This document shows, one piece after another, positions 1-10,741 of a DNA stretch of 64,000 nt (positions are counted from its first letter, which is position 1; every line of letters starts with the position of its first letter). The notes under the pieces are model-generated. The model was given only the letters and a program-made list of their open reading frames with translations. It was not told where the DNA came from and ran no database searches. The position numbers and the translations under genes were made by a program. The DNA is from Branchipolynoe longqiensis (taxonomy: Eukaryota; Annelida; Polychaeta; Phyllodocida; Polynoidae), in assembly GCA_030323885.1 (NCBI GenBank), contig CM059198.1, positions 61,530,917-61,594,916 of the forward strand. Direction: 5' to 3'.

Positions 1-495
1 ACGGTAACCGCCACTCACTGTACCGCTGAAGAAAACAAATATATAGGGAGAAGTTTTTTTTTTTTTCATGCCAACCTAATTGATGCCTGAGCGGTGGCGG
101 GTAGGCTCTTGACTAGTCACATGTGCTAGGGTAATTTACACATGGATGCAGTTCTACAGTGCTGGGTAGTTCCCACACTTAAACAAGCCTTCAACTTCCA
201 CTTAAGTGAGGAAAGAGAATTCGGGTCAGGTTTCTTTGTTGTTTTTTTTTGTTTTTTTTTGGAGTGGGAATATTTTTGTATACTTAAAAACAAACAATGT
301 TTTGCTTGGTTGTTTGTTTTTACCCTCCAATTGATTTGTAGGCTCTGGCTACCAGGTGTTCAGGCTTGGAATCGAGTTGAAGACCCTCCAGCGCCTAGGT
401 CTGTGAAGATATAGCGTTGCCATGGAAATGTTATGATCCTATCGGAGTTTAGCTATAATACCCACTATGTCGGCCGTGATGTGATCAAGATCCAC
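1..495. other. Intergenic stretch, no gene seen
   Basis: I see no coding region here. There are T-rich tracts near 54-66 and 240-262. The only open frame is low-complexity and shows no recognisable motif. Confidence 0.5.
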
Positions 496-832
496 CGGGC
501 GTGGTGGCCGAATCGGTAGAGCACAGGCCACCGCGGTCGAGTCAAAGTTCAGTTCAGTTCAGTTCCCGGTCGAGTCAAACCAATGACTTAAAAATTGATA
601 CTTGTCGCTTCCTACCCTGGTGCTTGGCATTATTAGGATAGGGCAAGGGCTGGTTAGCTCGGTGTCAGGATAATGTGACTGAGTGGGATATCGGGTCATG
701 GTGCTGGTAGCCTGATTTCCCAGTGGGGCAGCACTTAAAATTGCCATGAGTGCGTACTGTCACAAGTGGGTACCCATCCTGATATGACCTTAGATGTTGC
801 TAGGATGTAAAACAACAGCAAACAAACAAACA
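496..832 (+). mobile_element. SINE family A, near full length
   Basis: The copy starts with a tRNA-like head: an A-box-like stretch (GTGGCCGAATCGGTAGAGC) and a B-box-like region near 540-575. A body of about 230 bp follows, with the landmarks AATGACTT, AGGATAGGGCAAGG, GATAATGTGACTGAG and TGGGGCAGCACT. It ends in ACGTAAAACAACA-type sequence and an (AAAC)n tail. The layout is that of a Pol III-transcribed tRNA-Ser/Leu-like SINE. Here the B-box area is distorted by a small GTTCA repeat expansion at 546-566, so this copy is probably inactive. About 30 full or partial copies lie in the window and are listed separately. Confidence 0.85.
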
Positions 833-935
833 ATGATCAAGATCCTGTATACTACTATTATGTACCATGTTCTGTCATTATTATCAAATCCAATAAGTAA
901 AGCTGGGTATATATATATATTATATATATATATAT

Positions 936-1027
936 AAATTGGGCTACGACGTAGGAGAATAAGAGACAAGATGAGAAGTGGTGGAAGCCTAGTTTATTTG
1001 CTGAGGCCCATCTGGCTGAGCAATAAC
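936..1027 (-). repeat. Split direct repeat A, outer copy
   Basis: This 92-bp segment is repeated at 1260-1351. It is the 3' terminus of the element in coding orientation and abuts (TA)n. A 14-bp spacer (1028-1041) separates it from repeat B. Confidence 0.85.
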
Positions 1028-1041
1028 GCCGACACCAAGAA

Positions 1042-1260
1042 AATTTTAACTGGCGCCGATGTGAACCAGACAAGGTCTGACTGGCATATGACAACATGGT
1101 GGGGCGCCAGGATAGCGCAGCAGGAACCAGCCCGCAGCGAATATAGCAATAATATATTGTGGGTTAATAATAAAGGCAGCATTAAATGCTAGGATCCTGC
1201 AGGATATAGGAATATAGCTCCGCCCCTTTATACTCATAGTAATAAATTATATATCCCATA
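1042..1260 (-). repeat. Split direct repeat B, inner copy
   Basis: This 219-bp segment is repeated at 2728-2946. It joins repeat A (1260-1351) directly, sharing one base, as expected for the B1-A2 junction of a split-direct-repeat element. Confidence 0.85.
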
Positions 1261-1351
1261 AATTGGGCTACGACGTAGGAGAATAAGAGACAAGACGAGA
1301 AGTGGTGGAAGCCTAGTTTATTTGCTGAGGCCCATCTGGCTGAGCAATAAC
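1260..1351 (-). repeat. Split direct repeat A, inner copy
   Basis: This is the second copy of the 92-bp repeat. It lies just downstream of the internal coding region in minus-strand orientation. Confidence 0.85.
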
Positions 1352-1569
1352 CGCCAAACCCGGCCGGCTAAACCGGCCCAGGCCCCAACCACTCCTCGTC
1401 TCACGCCTCCAGATGAAGACTCGTCGCTACCCGGAGCTCATTTAATATTCGGGTTGACGAAGGGGTTTTTAGCTAGGAATACACGGTATCAGACGCCTCA
1501 ACGAAGTCAAAATACTTTCGTATCTGGACCGATCTCGTGGTGAACGAATTCTTTGAGTAGAAAAACTTC

Positions 1570-2868
1570 TCAAATCCCCGCTACTCTGCCCTCAGCTCCT
1601 CCAGTCCTAGAAAGACAGAACAGCGGAGCGTCGAAGAGGTGTGCACAGCACATAATCCGACCCACATCCACTCCACTAATCCTAGCGGCACTACCCTCTA
1701 CGTCTAGCCTGCTGAGGGCATCACACACAACATTAACTGTGGTATTTATGTAAGTTGATAAGAATGTAAAGTTCTTCTCGACTGCAAGCCAGAATAATTT
1801 TCGCAGCATGGACATAATCCCAACTGATCTGGATCTCCCTGAATTAAGAGCGGATTGGACTACCGCGCTGTCCGTTATAAATATAATCTCGGAATCTTCC
1901 CATCCTGATGACCAACGTGTGGCCGCCTCCATCACAGCCCTCATCTCTTTTATGTTTATGTGGTCCCTCCCTGCCTCAGTGGGGAGCACCACACGATGGT
2001 GTCCTATCAGCTGTCCTAACACTTCATTGTCCTCTGATTTAAAGGAAGCAGCTAACCAGTCAGTCTCATGCAAAGCACCGATTCCCCAATTCGAAGCGTC
2101 ACTGTAGACCGCGGTAGTTACCGCAAACTTCCCGAGCATACCCGCCTTACCATTAAATTTTTCAGCGAATGATGCCCACCAGTTGATATCCTCCCTAAAT
2201 CCGGCTTTAAGCCGTGCACGGTAGAATGGCTCGCCCAGGGTGCCTATAAGGTCGTAGACGCGCCTACTAAAAGTTTGCCCACCCCTGATAACTTTGGCGC
2301 AGTGTGCGAGGTGTCCGGCGAGTCTCTCAAGTTCCCTACGGGTCGCCTTCCTACGACCCAAGAAGAGCAGGAGGATGTCCCGAAGCTTCTTCAATTTATC
2401 GTCAGGGAGAGTAAGTTCCAGCGACTCCGAGTTTACATCGATCCCTAAGAATCTAATTTTCTTAGCTGGTGAGAGCAATTTTTTTAAACTGATAAAAAAA
2501 ACCAATCTGCGCAATATAGAGAGTACACGTTGTTGCAACCCTGTAGTTTCTTCCTCCGTACTACCCAGAATGCAGAAATCGTCTAGATAGTTAATAATTC
2601 TGCAGACCCCCTCTCTGCCTGCGCATCGGACAATGAAGTCTGAAATTCTAGAGAATATATACGGACTAGACGAGAGACCCATACAGAGTCTCCCGTCCAT
2701 CATATAGGTTCCCACCGAATCACCCTCAATTTTAACTGGCGCCGATGTGAACCAGACAAGGTCTGACTGGCATATGACAACATGGTGGGGCGCCAGGATA
2801 GCGCAGCAGGAACCAGCCCGCAGCGAATATAGCAATAATATATTGTGGGTTAATAATAAAGGCAGCAT
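1570..2868 (-). CDS. Truncated reverse transcriptase-RNase H of a Ngaro/DIRS-type element
   Basis: This 432-codon open frame has no internal stop. Residues 1 to about 46 are translated from terminal repeat B, so the N-terminus looks like a deletion fusion. Next comes the RT palm and thumb: a motif-B-like RLCMGLSSSPYIFSR at about residues 58-72 and the catalytic YLDD (in NYLDDFCI) near residue 93. The RT fingers and motif A are missing. RNase H follows, with YSDASNWGIGALH near residue 255, an NIKEMRAV glutamate motif, ITDSAVVQSAL and a C-terminal CDALSR. The family normally has an intact RT and a downstream tyrosine recombinase. Neither is complete here, so the product cannot support autonomous retrotransposition. 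The uninterrupted frame suggests recent insertion. Confidence 0.8.
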   Translation of the reverse strand: MLPLLLTHNILLLYSLRAGSCCAILAPHHVVICQSDLVWFTSAPVKIEGDSVGTYMMDGRLCMGLSSSPYIFSRISDFIVRCAGREGVCRIINYLDDFCILGSTEEETTGLQQRVLSILRRLVFFISLKKLLSPAKKIRFLGIDVNSESLELTLPDDKLKKLRDILLLFLGRRKATRRELERLAGHLAHCAKVIRGGQTFSRRVYDLIGTLGEPFYRARLKAGFREDINWWASFAEKFNGKAGMLGKFAVTTAVYSDASNWGIGALHETDWLAASFKSEDNEVLGQLIGHHRVVLPTEAGRDHINIKEMRAVMEAATRWSSGWEDSEIIFITDSAVVQSALNSGRSRSVGIMSMLRKLFWLAVEKNFTFLSTYINTTVNVVCDALSRLDVEGSAARISGVDVGRIMCCAHLFDAPLFCLSRTGGAEGRVAGI

Positions 2869-2946
2869 TAAATGCTAGGATCCTGCAGGATATAGGAATA
2901 TAGCTCCGCCCCTTTATACTCATAGTAATAAATTATATATCCCATA
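2728..2946 (-). repeat. Split direct repeat B, outer copy
   Basis: This is the left terminus in coding orientation and is identical by eye to 1042-1260. It holds the ATG used by the RT-RNase H frame and is followed by (TA)n. Confidence 0.85.
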
Positions 2947-3072
2947 TATATATATATCGGGGAGGTAGTGAAAATGGTAAACATTATACATAGAGCAGGA
3001 TTTTACCACACAATTTGAACACACATTCCAAGGCTAGCCTGCTACCCCTTACACTACCTACTATATACAATA

Positions 3073-3490
3073 TTGTCGTGGGGGTGATGAAAATGAGAAA
3101 TATTGTGCCTAGAGCAGGACTCGAACCCACATCTCTTTGCATTCCAGGCCAGTGTGCTATCCATTACACCACCTAGGCTCCCTGATATCAACACACTACC
3201 CATGCCTACCTGTCTATGCGGCTCCTTGCCTGAGAGGTCAGTGCAGACCACTACACTCGTCCCCCTGGAATTGTAAGTCTTTTAATGCTTACAATTACAT
3301 ACATACAGGCAATGCATCACACTTACATACACAGGGTATGTTCAACAACTATACAGCGCATAGCTTGTCCAGGATCCTGGTCATGGCTACCAGTGTCATG
3401 GGGGTGATGAAAATGGGAAATATTGTGCCTAGAGCGGGACTCAAATCCACATCTCTTTGCATTCCAGGCCAGTGTGCTAACCATTACTAA
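3073..3490 (-). mobile_element. SINE family B dimer (tRNA-Gln-like), second head truncated
   Basis: On the minus strand each head reads TGGTGTAATGG(A)TAGCACAC (A-box-like), followed by GGGTTCGAGTCC (B-box), which resembles tRNA-Gln. The heads start at about 3073 and 3394, about 320 bp apart, with an intervening spacer that carries the hairpin ATTGTAAG/CTTACAAT near 3270-3296. The right-hand head is broken by the inverted-repeat element that starts at 3497. Confidence 0.75.
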
Positions 3491-3496
3491 CCATAA

Positions 3497-3967
3497 CCCT
3501 GCCAGTTTGAGTGCCCTGCCAGTGGTTGTATACTTTTTTTGTAAAATAGATTTAAAAGCTTTCATTGGATCGATTAAAAATATCTTAATGCACAATTGAA
3601 GAGGAAGATCTGAAGTATTTAATGTAACCTAAGAGCAATTTACTCTGAAAGTATTAAAACAGAGATAATAGTGAAAGTTGGGATATTCTGAGTGTCAGTG
3701 CCAGTGTTAGCCTTACCAGATCATGGCCTCAAAAACTATTTTCGCAAAATATATTCAAGAACTTCCAATTGGCTGATAAAAAAAAAGCTGAATGTGAAAT
3801 TGTAGAGAAAGATCTGAACTATTTAATAGAAACAAGATAAATTTGCTTTCAAAGAACCAAAAATCACAAATTACTCTGATAGTTAGGGTGGTTTTAATGT
3901 TGTCTCTATCCGCGCATGTGCAGAAGCAACAGAAGGGCGCTCAAACTGGCAGGGCGCTCAAACTGCG
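3497..3967. mobile_element. MITE with CCTGCCAGTTTGAG inverted termini
   Basis: The left end CCCTGCCAGTTTGAGTGCC is complementary to the right end at about 3935-3966, where the motif occurs twice in tandem (GGGCGCTCAAACTGGCAG). There is no coding capacity. The left side lies within a family B SINE head. Confidence 0.6.
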
Positions 3968-4396
3968 ACACCAGTGTTGTTGTTCGTGATGGTGCCTGTG
4001 GAGACAGCGCCCATCAAGACAGCGGCAGGTATTCCTGGTCTAATACTAGACTGGTGCCGTCGGGCACAGGTGCCCCCCTGGCGGGCTAAGCGCGAACTAG
4101 CGATGGGGTCAGGTTATGCCAGGTTAGTCAGGAAGTGAACTACTAATAATAATGACGATTTGGGGAAGTGGTGTGTGGTGAAATGATATCGCTTGTGCTG
4201 ATGAAGCCAATTCTCCTCTGGTACCAAGAGCTTGATATTTGTCAACATCAATACCAGACAATTTCAATGATGATAATAACAAATGTTCAAAAAACATCTA
4301 TTGAGGATTTGCATCAAACGATTAGCACCACAAGACCAGTGCCTCGTTGGCCATCATGGTTGGATAGAAAGTACAGTTATAACAGTGCCAATGTGG
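3968..4396. other. No gene seen
   Basis: Mixed-composition DNA without recognisable motifs. A short open frame at 4168-4431 has no family signature. Confidence 0.4.
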
Positions 4397-4404
4397 CAGT
4401 GATG

Positions 4405-4770
4405 TCAATATCGCTTCGATTTTGGGTTTAATTTGACCAAATTTCACTTTTTGAGTTAGCTATTCTCATGAATAACATTATTTCAACCCAGGAGTGAATA
4501 TTCATGATTCTAAATAACAGAATTAGATCATGGCAGTGAATAGATTTGTGCTTTTTGTTTTATTTACATTTGGCAATATCGCCGCCGATGCGGTGGCGGC
4601 ATTAATATCACTTCGATTATGGGTTTAATTTGACCAAATTTCACTTTTTGAGTAAGCTATTGTCATAAATAATATTATTTCAACCCTTGAGTGAACATTC
4701 ATGATTCTAAATAACAGAATTTGTTCATAGTAGTGAATAGATTTGTGCTTTTTGTTTTATTTACATACAC
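4405..4770. repeat. Tandem duplication of a 195-bp unit
   Basis: The segment starting at 4411 (ATCGCTTCGATTTTGGG) recurs at 4606 with minor changes, and both copies run to a CTTTTTGTTTTATTTACAT end. The link between them, GCCGCCGATGCGGTGGCGGC, resembles the ends of the small palindrome at 47924-48110. Confidence 0.7.
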
Positions 4771-4789
4771 TTGATAGTAGAAAGAACTG

Positions 4790-5275
4790 CTTCTATCCAA
4801 CTATGAAGCTGGACTAGTGTGAAGCCTACGTCACATGCAAATCCTCAATATGTTTAAAAGAACATCTCTATGTTTCAACGACTGTATAAAAAGAAAATCT
4901 TTAAGCTTTGCCAGAGGGAAATATACCGTAGTCTAGTACATAAATATTGAGATGTAATTTACAGTATTGAGGGTAATGTTGATATGTTTTTTACTTTTAT
5001 TTTTCTATTTATTATTTCTATGGTATAAGTAATGTATATATGTGTTATCTTTAAATGGGGAAAACACATCATAAGTATTGTACTTCTGCTTTCTCCTTTT
5101 TCATGTGAAAAGATTGCTGAGATAAATATCAACTTCCGTGTACATTGATCATGTGGAAATAAATATTTTATTACTATTTATTATTTATTATTTATAGTTC
5201 AGTGATAGTCCATCTAGCTAAAGTAGCTCTTGAAGTTGGTTCTCCACTGATTTAGCAAGTTGTTGTCTTATTCCA
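4790..5275. other. AT-rich, no gene seen
   Basis: AT-rich DNA with short microsatellite-like runs near 5170-5200. There is no coding or repeat signal beyond that. Confidence 0.4.
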
Positions 5276-5309
5276 CAAATGGTAAATGCAAAGTGTGTTA
5301 TTCTGAAAA

Positions 5310-5885
5310 ACTGGGCACTACATATTTGGTCTTCACGTTCCCACAATGATAATTAAGTCTTTCTTTTATTGATAACAAGTCAAATAACTATTGTAGTGTC
5401 TGTCTATTAGATATGTTAGCAGCTCTATATGTATTTGAATTTATCTTACAAAAGATATCAAAATTACTACTTATATAATTTTGTGCTAGAGTGAAAATGT
5501 GAAAATGTTCACATTGACACCATGCATTTACACAAACTCTTTTTCAACTTTTTGTCAACCTTTTTCTCGTAAGACATAATATTTGTTGCTTAACTGTAAT
5601 CAATCAAATCTTGTTTGACTTTGTCATGTATTTTAAAATTATATTCCGGATGTGTCTGTGATTTTCATGTTACAAGAGTGATATAAACATATTGCTCAAA
5701 ATGAATAAGATCTAAATCAAAAAGTAATTTTTTTTTTAAACTCTGACATATGCACAACATGACAGCCTTTGTAGAAACATAGATTCTGCTATTATTTTGA
5801 ATGTTATTTTGCTATTATTTGGAAGGTTTTCACTTTTGGTTTCAATGTCCGCCTTTAGTGCCCAGTATTAGAGAATGACCCACGT
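5310..5885. mobile_element. TA-type MITE (ACTGGGCAC termini), older copy
   Basis: The left end near 5308 (AAAACTGGGCACTACA) is complementary to the right end near 5860-5880 (TAGTGCCCAGTATTAGAGAA). It matches the better preserved copy at 43608-44191. It overlaps the start of the 844-bp tandem duplication. Confidence 0.6.
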
Positions 5886-7600
5886 ACAATTTCTTTCTGC
5901 CGACTGGAGGTAGGTTTGGTCGCGAGCGCCCTCACGTGGCGGGCCTGCCTTGCTTGTTTGCAGGCAGATGCAAGCTGCCCCCCCACCAGGCAGTTCAGCG
6001 TATTGCTGCTAATACACAGGCTACACTATTCCTTCACATGATATCACCAACGAATAACCATAGACTTTGCTCAAATAATATTGGTATAACTAGTTATACT
6101 CTACACGATACTGACAAGTCACATGTATAACCTTTGTTGTTAAGTTTGTTGTTAAGTTTTTGTTTTGACCTCCCACAACATAAAACTGGACTATTGGACC
6201 CCAAGTAGATGCATCGGTAAAACTACAAGCTTCCCCGTCAGTTCCCATCTGATACCTGTCTGTTCCCGCCTGTTACCATCCGTTCCCATCCGTTCCCGTC
6301 CTTTCCCGTAAGTCTTATATAATTTTGTGCTAGAGTGAAAATGTGAAAATCTTCACATTGACACCATGCATTTACACAAACTCTTTTTCACCTTTTTGTC
6401 AACCTTTTTCTCGTAAGACATAATATTTCTCGCTTAACTGTAATCAATCAAATCTTGTTTGACTTTGTTGTGTATTTTAAAATTATATTCTGGATGTGTC
6501 TGTGATTTTCATGTTACACGAGTGACATAAACATATTGCTCAAAATGAATAAGATCTAAATCAAAAAGTAATTTTTTTTTAAACTCTGACATATGCACAA
6601 CATGCCAGCCTTTGTAGAAACATAGATTCTGCTATTATTTTGAATGTTATTTTGCTATTATTTGGAAGGTTTTCAATTTTGTTTTCGATGTCACACTTTA
6701 GTGCCAAGTTTTAGAGAATGACCCGCGTACAATTTCTTTCTGCCGACTGGAGGTAGGTTTGGTCGCGAGCACCCTCACGCGCCGGGCCTGCCTTGCTTGT
6801 TTGCAGGCAGATGCAAGCTGCCCCCCCACCAGGCAGTTCACCGTATTGCTGCTAATACACAGGCTACACTATTCCTTCACATGATATCACCAACGAATAA
6901 CCATAGACTTTGCTAAAATCATATTGGTATAACTAGTTGTACTCTACACGATACTGACAAGTCACATGTATACCCTTTGTTGTTAAGTTTGTTGTTAAAG
7001 GGGCTGTCACATTAGGGTTTTTTGCGGGAGCGTATGGCGGCGTAAGCGCGTTACGTCATATACGTCGGCATACGCCGTATACGCTACTCATACGCTACGC
7101 ATACGCTACTCATACGCTACTCATACGCCACCAGATGCCGCCAGATGCCGGCATATGTGAAGCGTATGAGGCATACGCCGCCATACGCTTTCATAAATCC
7201 GTCTGTCCAAATTTTTGTGTGCATGCTCAAAAAAACCCGACCTATGAGGGCGTATGGCCCATACTGTCAAAAAATGTCACAGCACGCTCCCATACGCTCC
7301 TCATACGCTCCTCGTAGGTTCCACATACGCTCAAAACCACCCGAAAGGTCACCAAATGTCATCATAGGCCGGCACGCGCAGGACCTACATAGGTTTTCAA
7401 TACGCTCCCGCCATACGCCGTAATGTGACAGGGCCTTAAGTTTTTGTTTTGACCTCCCACAACATGAAACTGGACTAGTGGACCCCAAGTAGATGCATCG
7501 GTAAAACTACAAGCTTCCCCGTCAGTTCCCGTCTGATACCCGTCTGTTCCCGCCCGTTACCATCCGTTCCCGACCGTTCCTGTCCGTTCCCGTCCGTTCC
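5471..7600. repeat. 844-bp tandem duplication, second copy carrying a 437-bp insertion
   Basis: The sequence from 5471 recurs from 6315 with few differences. Both copies run through a MITE right end, a GCCTGCCTTGCTTGTTTGCAG segment and into a GTTCCCGTCC minisatellite. The second copy is interrupted by the TTAA-flanked element at 6999-7435, so the first copy records the pre-insertion sequence. Confidence 0.85.
6999..7435. mobile_element. TTAA-flanked MITE (piggyBac-like), CATACGC-rich core
   Basis: TTAA stands at 6995-6998 and at 7436-7439. The termini (AGGGGCTGTCACATTA and TAATGTGACAGGGCC) are inverted repeats that continue into GCGGGAGCGTATGGCGG. The core is degenerate CATACGCTAC/GCGTATG motifs arranged with inverted symmetry. 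The duplicate copy at 6152-6155 has a single TTAA in the same context and no insert. TTAA duplication is diagnostic of piggyBac-type transposition. There is no transposase, so the element is non-autonomous. Confidence 0.85.
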
Positions 7601-7970
7601 CGTCCGTTCCCGTCCGTTCCCGTCCGTTCCCGTCCGTTCCCGTCCGTTCCCGTCCGTTCCCGTCCGTTACCGTCCGTTACCATCTGTTACCATCTGTTAC
7701 CCTCCGTTACATATCCATTCCATGTCGTTGATGTTTATTATAGTTCTTTTTGTATCCTGAATTGTCCGTTGATTGTTAGATACGTTATCAACCGTTACCG
7801 TCTGTTACCGTCTGTTACCCGTCCGTTAACATATGTTACCCGTCCGTTAATGTATGTTACCCATCCGTTACCGTCCGTTACATTCCCAAGTCCGAATCAC
7901 ACCGGATTAGAATATTTTTGTCCGGGTCTGTCCGTATCCTCAATCTGGTAAAGTGTGACAGGGCCTTTAG
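7515..7970. repeat. GTTCCCGTCC minisatellite with a terminal GTGTGACAGGGCC motif
   Basis: The 10-bp unit GTTCCCGTCC is repeated about a dozen times at 7560-7670. It then decays into CCGTTACC/CCGTCTGTTACC variants to about 7880. The stretch ends at 7953-7967 with GTGTGACAGGGCC, the same right terminus as the nearby TTAA MITEs. No matching left terminus was found. Confidence 0.7.
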
Positions 7971-8124
7971 ATTTTGCTATGATGTAAAGTCAAAAGCAAA
8001 CAAACAAGAAAACAAACCTGGCACCTGGTAAGCTGCTAACACTCTACCTACTTGACGATCCCGTTCAGTTGGACAATTTCTGTGTCCATTTAGGCACAAT
8101 GCTTAAAGCAAGCCAATAGTGTTG

Positions 8125-8425
8125 TCTGTTTGTTGGGGTTTTACATCCTGGCAACATCAGGACGGGTACCGACGTGTACCAGTGCACACTCTTGGTGACT
8201 TTACAGTGCTGCCCCACTGGGACACCAGGCCACCAGCACCATGACTCCCATTTCCCACTCAGTCACATTATCCTGACACCAAGCTAACCAGTGTTTGCCC
8301 TATCCTAGTAATGCCGAGTGTCAGGCTAGATTCCAACAAGTATACATTTTCGAAGTCATTGGTTTGACTCAGCAGGGAATAAAACTCGCGACCTTCTACA
8401 CACGACCTTCTACATACTACTGATT
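8125..8425 (-). mobile_element. SINE family A, head degraded
   Basis: The tail is on the left (GTTTGTTGGGGTTTTACATCC), and the complete body ends at TTGGTTTGACTC. The tRNA-like head beyond about 8370 is badly diverged. Confidence 0.75.
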
Positions 8426-8664
8426 CTGGTTGCAGAATCCGAGAAGGAGATTATAGTTGCTATGGCAACCATGCTTCGTGATGGGTAGCTTTTGGTTGAG
8501 GTGAGGAATGAGGACGGAGTAAAGCTAGAATTGATGGCGGCAATAACTAGACATGCTGCTATTGCTTAATCATACTACAAACTAGAACCAGCTTAGGACG
8601 GGTTAAAACCAGACAGATATTAAGCAGTTATTGCATGATATGCGCTTAACCAGCCTGCTCTTAA

Positions 8665-9037
8665 AGCTGCATAGTCCGATTACCAATATCAAATTTTCAA
8701 AACTAAAACCATTATCTAGATTTCATTCTACATATCTAATTTCGATACTGGTGCACTTATTAAGTATTTGTCACCGCAAATAAGGGAAAACTGAGGCAAT
8801 TTAATAGAACCTCTATGGTGTTTTGGCTTCCTTGCCAACATTAATTGTGCATGGTTATACTTCAAATATCTCAAAAGTTAGCCATTTAATATAAAAGTTA
8901 CTTCAAGTTAAAGTAAGGTATGTAAAAGACGTGTCGACACCGTGAACTACATACATTACAAGGTAGGTTATAGCGATCAATCTAATATATTTATCTCAGA
9001 AAATGACAAAAACTCAAAACCATCGGTCTATGCAACT
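8665..9037. mobile_element. TTAA-flanked MITE, GTTGCATAGTCCGATG family
   Basis: TTAA occurs at 8661-8664 and 9038-9041. The termini AGCTGCATAGTCCGAT and ATCGGTCTATGCAACT are inverted repeats. The AT-rich core has no ORF. A further partial terminus (AGCTGCATA) follows immediately at 9042. Related copies lie near 30.4, 40.1, 44.2, 46.8 and 47.4 kb. Confidence 0.8.
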
Positions 9038-9119
9038 TTAAAGCTGCATAATAGTATCACACTTACACTTATTTGATCCTAGATATCCTACTTAGATACC
9101 AATGCGTAATAAGCGCATT

Positions 9120-9365
9120 GGTATCTTTCTCTAAGACTCGGCACAAAAGTGTGACATGGAAACAAAAAGTGAAAACCTTCCTAATAATAGCATATCCTTC
9201 CAAATGATAGCCTAATCCAATATCCTATGAAGGTTTGCATGTTGTGCATATTATATGTCGGAGTTGAAAAAAATGAGTTTCATTTTTTTAATTAGATCTT
9301 ATACAAATTGAGCAATACATTAATATCACTCATGTAAGATGAAAATCAAAGAGAAAGTAGTCTGT
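9120..9365 (-). mobile_element. Fragment of the TA-type MITE
   Basis: The sequence TTTTTCAACTCCGACATA (minus strand) and its surroundings match the right half of 43608-44191. The left half is missing. Confidence 0.6.
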
Positions 9366-9835
9366 GGGACAATTCCATTTTCTTTATAACCTTTATCTAT
9401 AATTAGTGACCATTGAGTCTCAACATTTGTTAGTCCTCTTTTCATAGATAGCTGGCAGCATTTTACCAAATGCTGGCAGCATGGTGGCAGCATTTTACCA
9501 AAATCCAGACTGTCCTATACTAATGCACACACTGAACACTTGCGACAAATTAGATATATCGGAACCACTTAGGTAGCTAAATTTGGATTATACCTAAACC
9601 CAGACTATACCGCCATATGCCTGACTCGAAGATTAACTTAGACACCACCTACATTAAAATACATAACTGAATGCATCTATTGATCAGCCTCTTAATTAGC
9701 CGAATGTAATACCGATATTTTATTATCTTAAGATTGTTCTTGTAATTAAATTGTGTAAATGCCTGAAGTTAAGCGTGACCGGATGATCAGTACCTCGGCG
9801 CTGAAAAAAGACTTTTTTTTGTTGTTGGTCCCATT
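9366..9835. other. No gene seen
   Basis: AT-rich single-copy-looking DNA with a short TGGCAGCATTTTACC duplication at 9450-9505. Confidence 0.4.
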
Positions 9836-10062
9836 AGTTGTTTAAGCAGGGGAAATTTCAATCGTGGACGATTGGTCTTCCTCATTCCACTGCTCCTTGC
9901 CCTATCCTAATAATGCCGAGCACCTGGCTAGGAAGTGACAAGTATCAATTTTTAAGTCATTGGTTTGACTCGACCAGGGTTCGAACCCACGACCCCACGA
10001 TCTACCAAACACAGGAGATGGATGCTCTAACTCATTCGGCCATCCCATCTGGTTATCCAGAT
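9836..10062 (-). mobile_element. SINE family A', alternative-tail subfamily
   Basis: The head and proximal body match family A, in the GACGGGATGGCCGAATGAG head form. After AGGATAGGGCAAGG the usual 180-bp distal body is replaced by about 50 bp with AATCGTCCACGATTG and CCCTGCTTAAACAAC. The same short tail occurs at 14834-15050 and, degraded, at 57785-57975. Confidence 0.75.
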
Positions 10063-10267
10063 GAATAAAGATGTTTACCCCCCACAAAAAGACAAAAAAA
10101 AGCTTTTGCTGGCCTACATCACTCACTCTCCCAGCTGAGGTGGGTCATGTGACTTGAATTACATATTTAGCTGTATGTTGAACAGCGACATGCTCAATCT
10201 TGATTGGGCCCTCTTCCAGAGGCTGGACTTGTTTTATGGCATATAAAGCATGAGCCGTAATATGCAA

Positions 10268-10606
10268 CCACGATAAAGGTTGCTGGTTGTTGGAGTTTTA
10301 CGTCCTGGCAACATCTAAGGTAATATCAGGATGGGTACTGACTAGTGGCAGTGCACACTCATGGCAACTTTATAGTGCTGTCCCACTGGGAGACCATGCC
10401 ACCAGCACCATGACCTGATATCCGACACAGTCACATTATCCTGTCACTGTGAAAACTAGTGCTTGTCCTATCCTAATAATGCCGAGCTCCTGTCTAGGAA
10501 GTGACACGTATCAATTGGTGTGTCATTGGTTTGACTCGGATGGGATTCGAACACCTGCCCTTCCACATGGAAAGCCAGTGCTCTATCGATTCGGCCTGCG
10601 CGTCCT
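10268..10606 (-). mobile_element. SINE family A, full length
   Basis: The tail is on the left (GGTTGTTGGAGTTTTACGTCC) and the body is complete. The head at 10540-10606 has a B-box-like TGGGATTCGAACAC and a box-A region GCCGAATCGATAGAGC on the minus strand. Confidence 0.85.
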
Positions 10607-10741
10607 GTTGGGGTGGTGGTGGGGGAGGAGGTGGTAAGGTCACTCGGGTCACCAGCCTTCCCGGAAGTGAGGCAGTGGCCGCTAGGTGGGGCTCAGCAGG
10701 TGGACTGGCAGGAAACACGACAGCCAATCAAAATGGAGTGG

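Larger units (their letters stand above)
936..2946 (-). mobile_element. Ngaro-like retroelement with split direct repeats, internally deleted
   Basis: Two different repeats each occur twice: A (92 bp, 936-1027 and 1260-1351, one mismatch noted) and B (219 bp, 1042-1260 and 2728-2946). Read on the minus strand, the order is B, ORF, A, B, A. This is the split-direct-repeat layout of Ngaro-type tyrosine-recombinase retrotransposons. Both ends abut TA microsatellite DNA. The internal region encodes only the C-terminal half of RT plus RNase H, so gag, the RT N-terminus and most or all of the recombinase are deleted. An alternative reading is a solo A-B copy in tandem with a longer copy. Confidence 0.75.
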
